Shown: positions 5,744 through 6,010 of the stretch, in pieces
Layout: each line of letters begins with the position of its first letter
Position numbering within the stretch: the stretch's first letter is position 1
Assembly (NCBI GenBank): GCA_003524705.1
Contig: DQGV01000014.1
Coordinates: forward strand, 1 to 6,010
From: Anaerolineae bacterium
GTDB lineage: Bacteria > Chloroflexota > Anaerolineae > Anaerolineales > Villigracilaceae
Direction of reading: 5' to 3'
DNA length: 6,010 nt
Program-made: the position numbers and the translations under genes
The notes under the pieces: model-generated
Told to the model about the DNA's origin: nothing
Database searches by the model: none
The model's input: only the letters and a program-made list of their open reading frames with translations

Positions 5744-6010
5744 ATGGTAGAGAATGAATCCGAAGACAGAACCATAATTCCCGTAGAAGAAGAGGCGATG
5801 CCCGCGCTTGCGGATAAGAGTCAAGCTGAAGATGAATCAAAAGTAGAAGAGGAATCTTTTCTATCAAGGTTTGGGCGGGCATTTATCAATTTTTTACGCG
5901 CGTTGTTGAGATTGGTCTTAATCGTCGCATTGATTTTTGCATTCGGCGCATTGTTTTATTACGGCTTGCCATATATCAATCGCACATTCATCGCGCCAGT
6001 GGAGGAGAAT
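5744..6010 (+). CDS. Acidic, single-span membrane protein of unknown function (3' truncated by window)
   Basis: The frame is open from the ATG at 5744 to the last base, giving 89 residues without a stop; the rest lies outside. Residues 1-40 are strongly acidic (14 Asp/Glu against three Lys/Arg) and probably disordered. Arg42, Arg45, Arg52 and Arg56 precede one hydrophobic span at about 57-75 (LVLIVALIFAFGALFYYGL). By the positive-inside rule the acidic tail is in the cytoplasm and the remainder outside. The final visible residues (FIAPVEEN) turn polar again and may begin a coiled coil, but that is a guess. No domain is recognisable. The AGGAG site and clean in-frame composition support a real gene. 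It is transcribed divergently from the desulfurase operon and may share regulatory sequence with it in the 110-base gap. Confidence 0.75.
   Translation, partial: MVENESEDRTIIPVEEEAMPALADKSQAEDESKVEEESFLSRFGRAFINFLRALLRLVLIVALIFAFGALFYYGLPYINRTFIAPVEEN

Noticed and set aside
5643..5882. Minus-strand open frame upstream of the desulfurase
   Set aside because: It overlaps the start of the plus-strand membrane protein, which has a good AGGAG site and plausible topology; this frame is Leu-rich and has no motif.

Overview
The window shows about six protein genes of a low-to-moderate GC bacterium (roughly 40% GC by eye). It has no RNA genes, insertion sequences, CRISPR arrays or phage structural cluster. 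The lineage cannot be proved from 6 kb. A membrane-anchored baseplate J-like protein next to ruvX and mltG, together with the variant sequence of RuvX, resembles what I recall from Anaerolineae-type Chloroflexota. That assignment is an inference.

Layout. Bases 1-534 (+) hold the 3' end of a glycoside-hydrolase-like TIM-barrel protein whose start lies outside the window. It converges, with one base between the stop codons, on a block of five minus-strand genes. In transcription order (right to left) these are a NifS/IscS-type cysteine desulfurase (5633-4488), a membrane-anchored baseplate J-like protein (4460-2976), the RuvX/YqgF nuclease-like protein (2899-2483), the endolytic murein transglycosylase MltG (2461-1343) and an alpha/beta hydrolase (1318-536). 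Gaps are 27, 76, 21 and 24 bases with no clear terminator, so one transcript is likely. On the other side of a 110-base divergent intergenic region, a plus-strand gene begins at 5744 and runs off the window. It encodes an acidic-N-terminal, single-span membrane protein of unknown function.

How the genes work together. The operon mixes sulfur mobilisation (desulfurase), RNA/DNA processing (RuvX), cell-wall synthesis termination (MltG) and a lipase/esterase-type hydrolase. ruvX-mltG adjacency is common in bacteria. The least understood member is the baseplate J-like protein. Its sequence predicts a cytoplasmic N-terminal domain, a basic linker, one membrane span and a large outside domain related to phage gp47/baseplate J. 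Nothing else phage-like is present, so a cell-envelope role is more likely than a phage remnant.

The most striking non-coding feature is that three of the four operon gaps are filled with short-unit repeats: TAGTT units, TTACG units and a long CACAGAG hairpin. Two of these supply the stop codon of the upstream gene, and the third creates a spurious N-terminal extension of ruvX.
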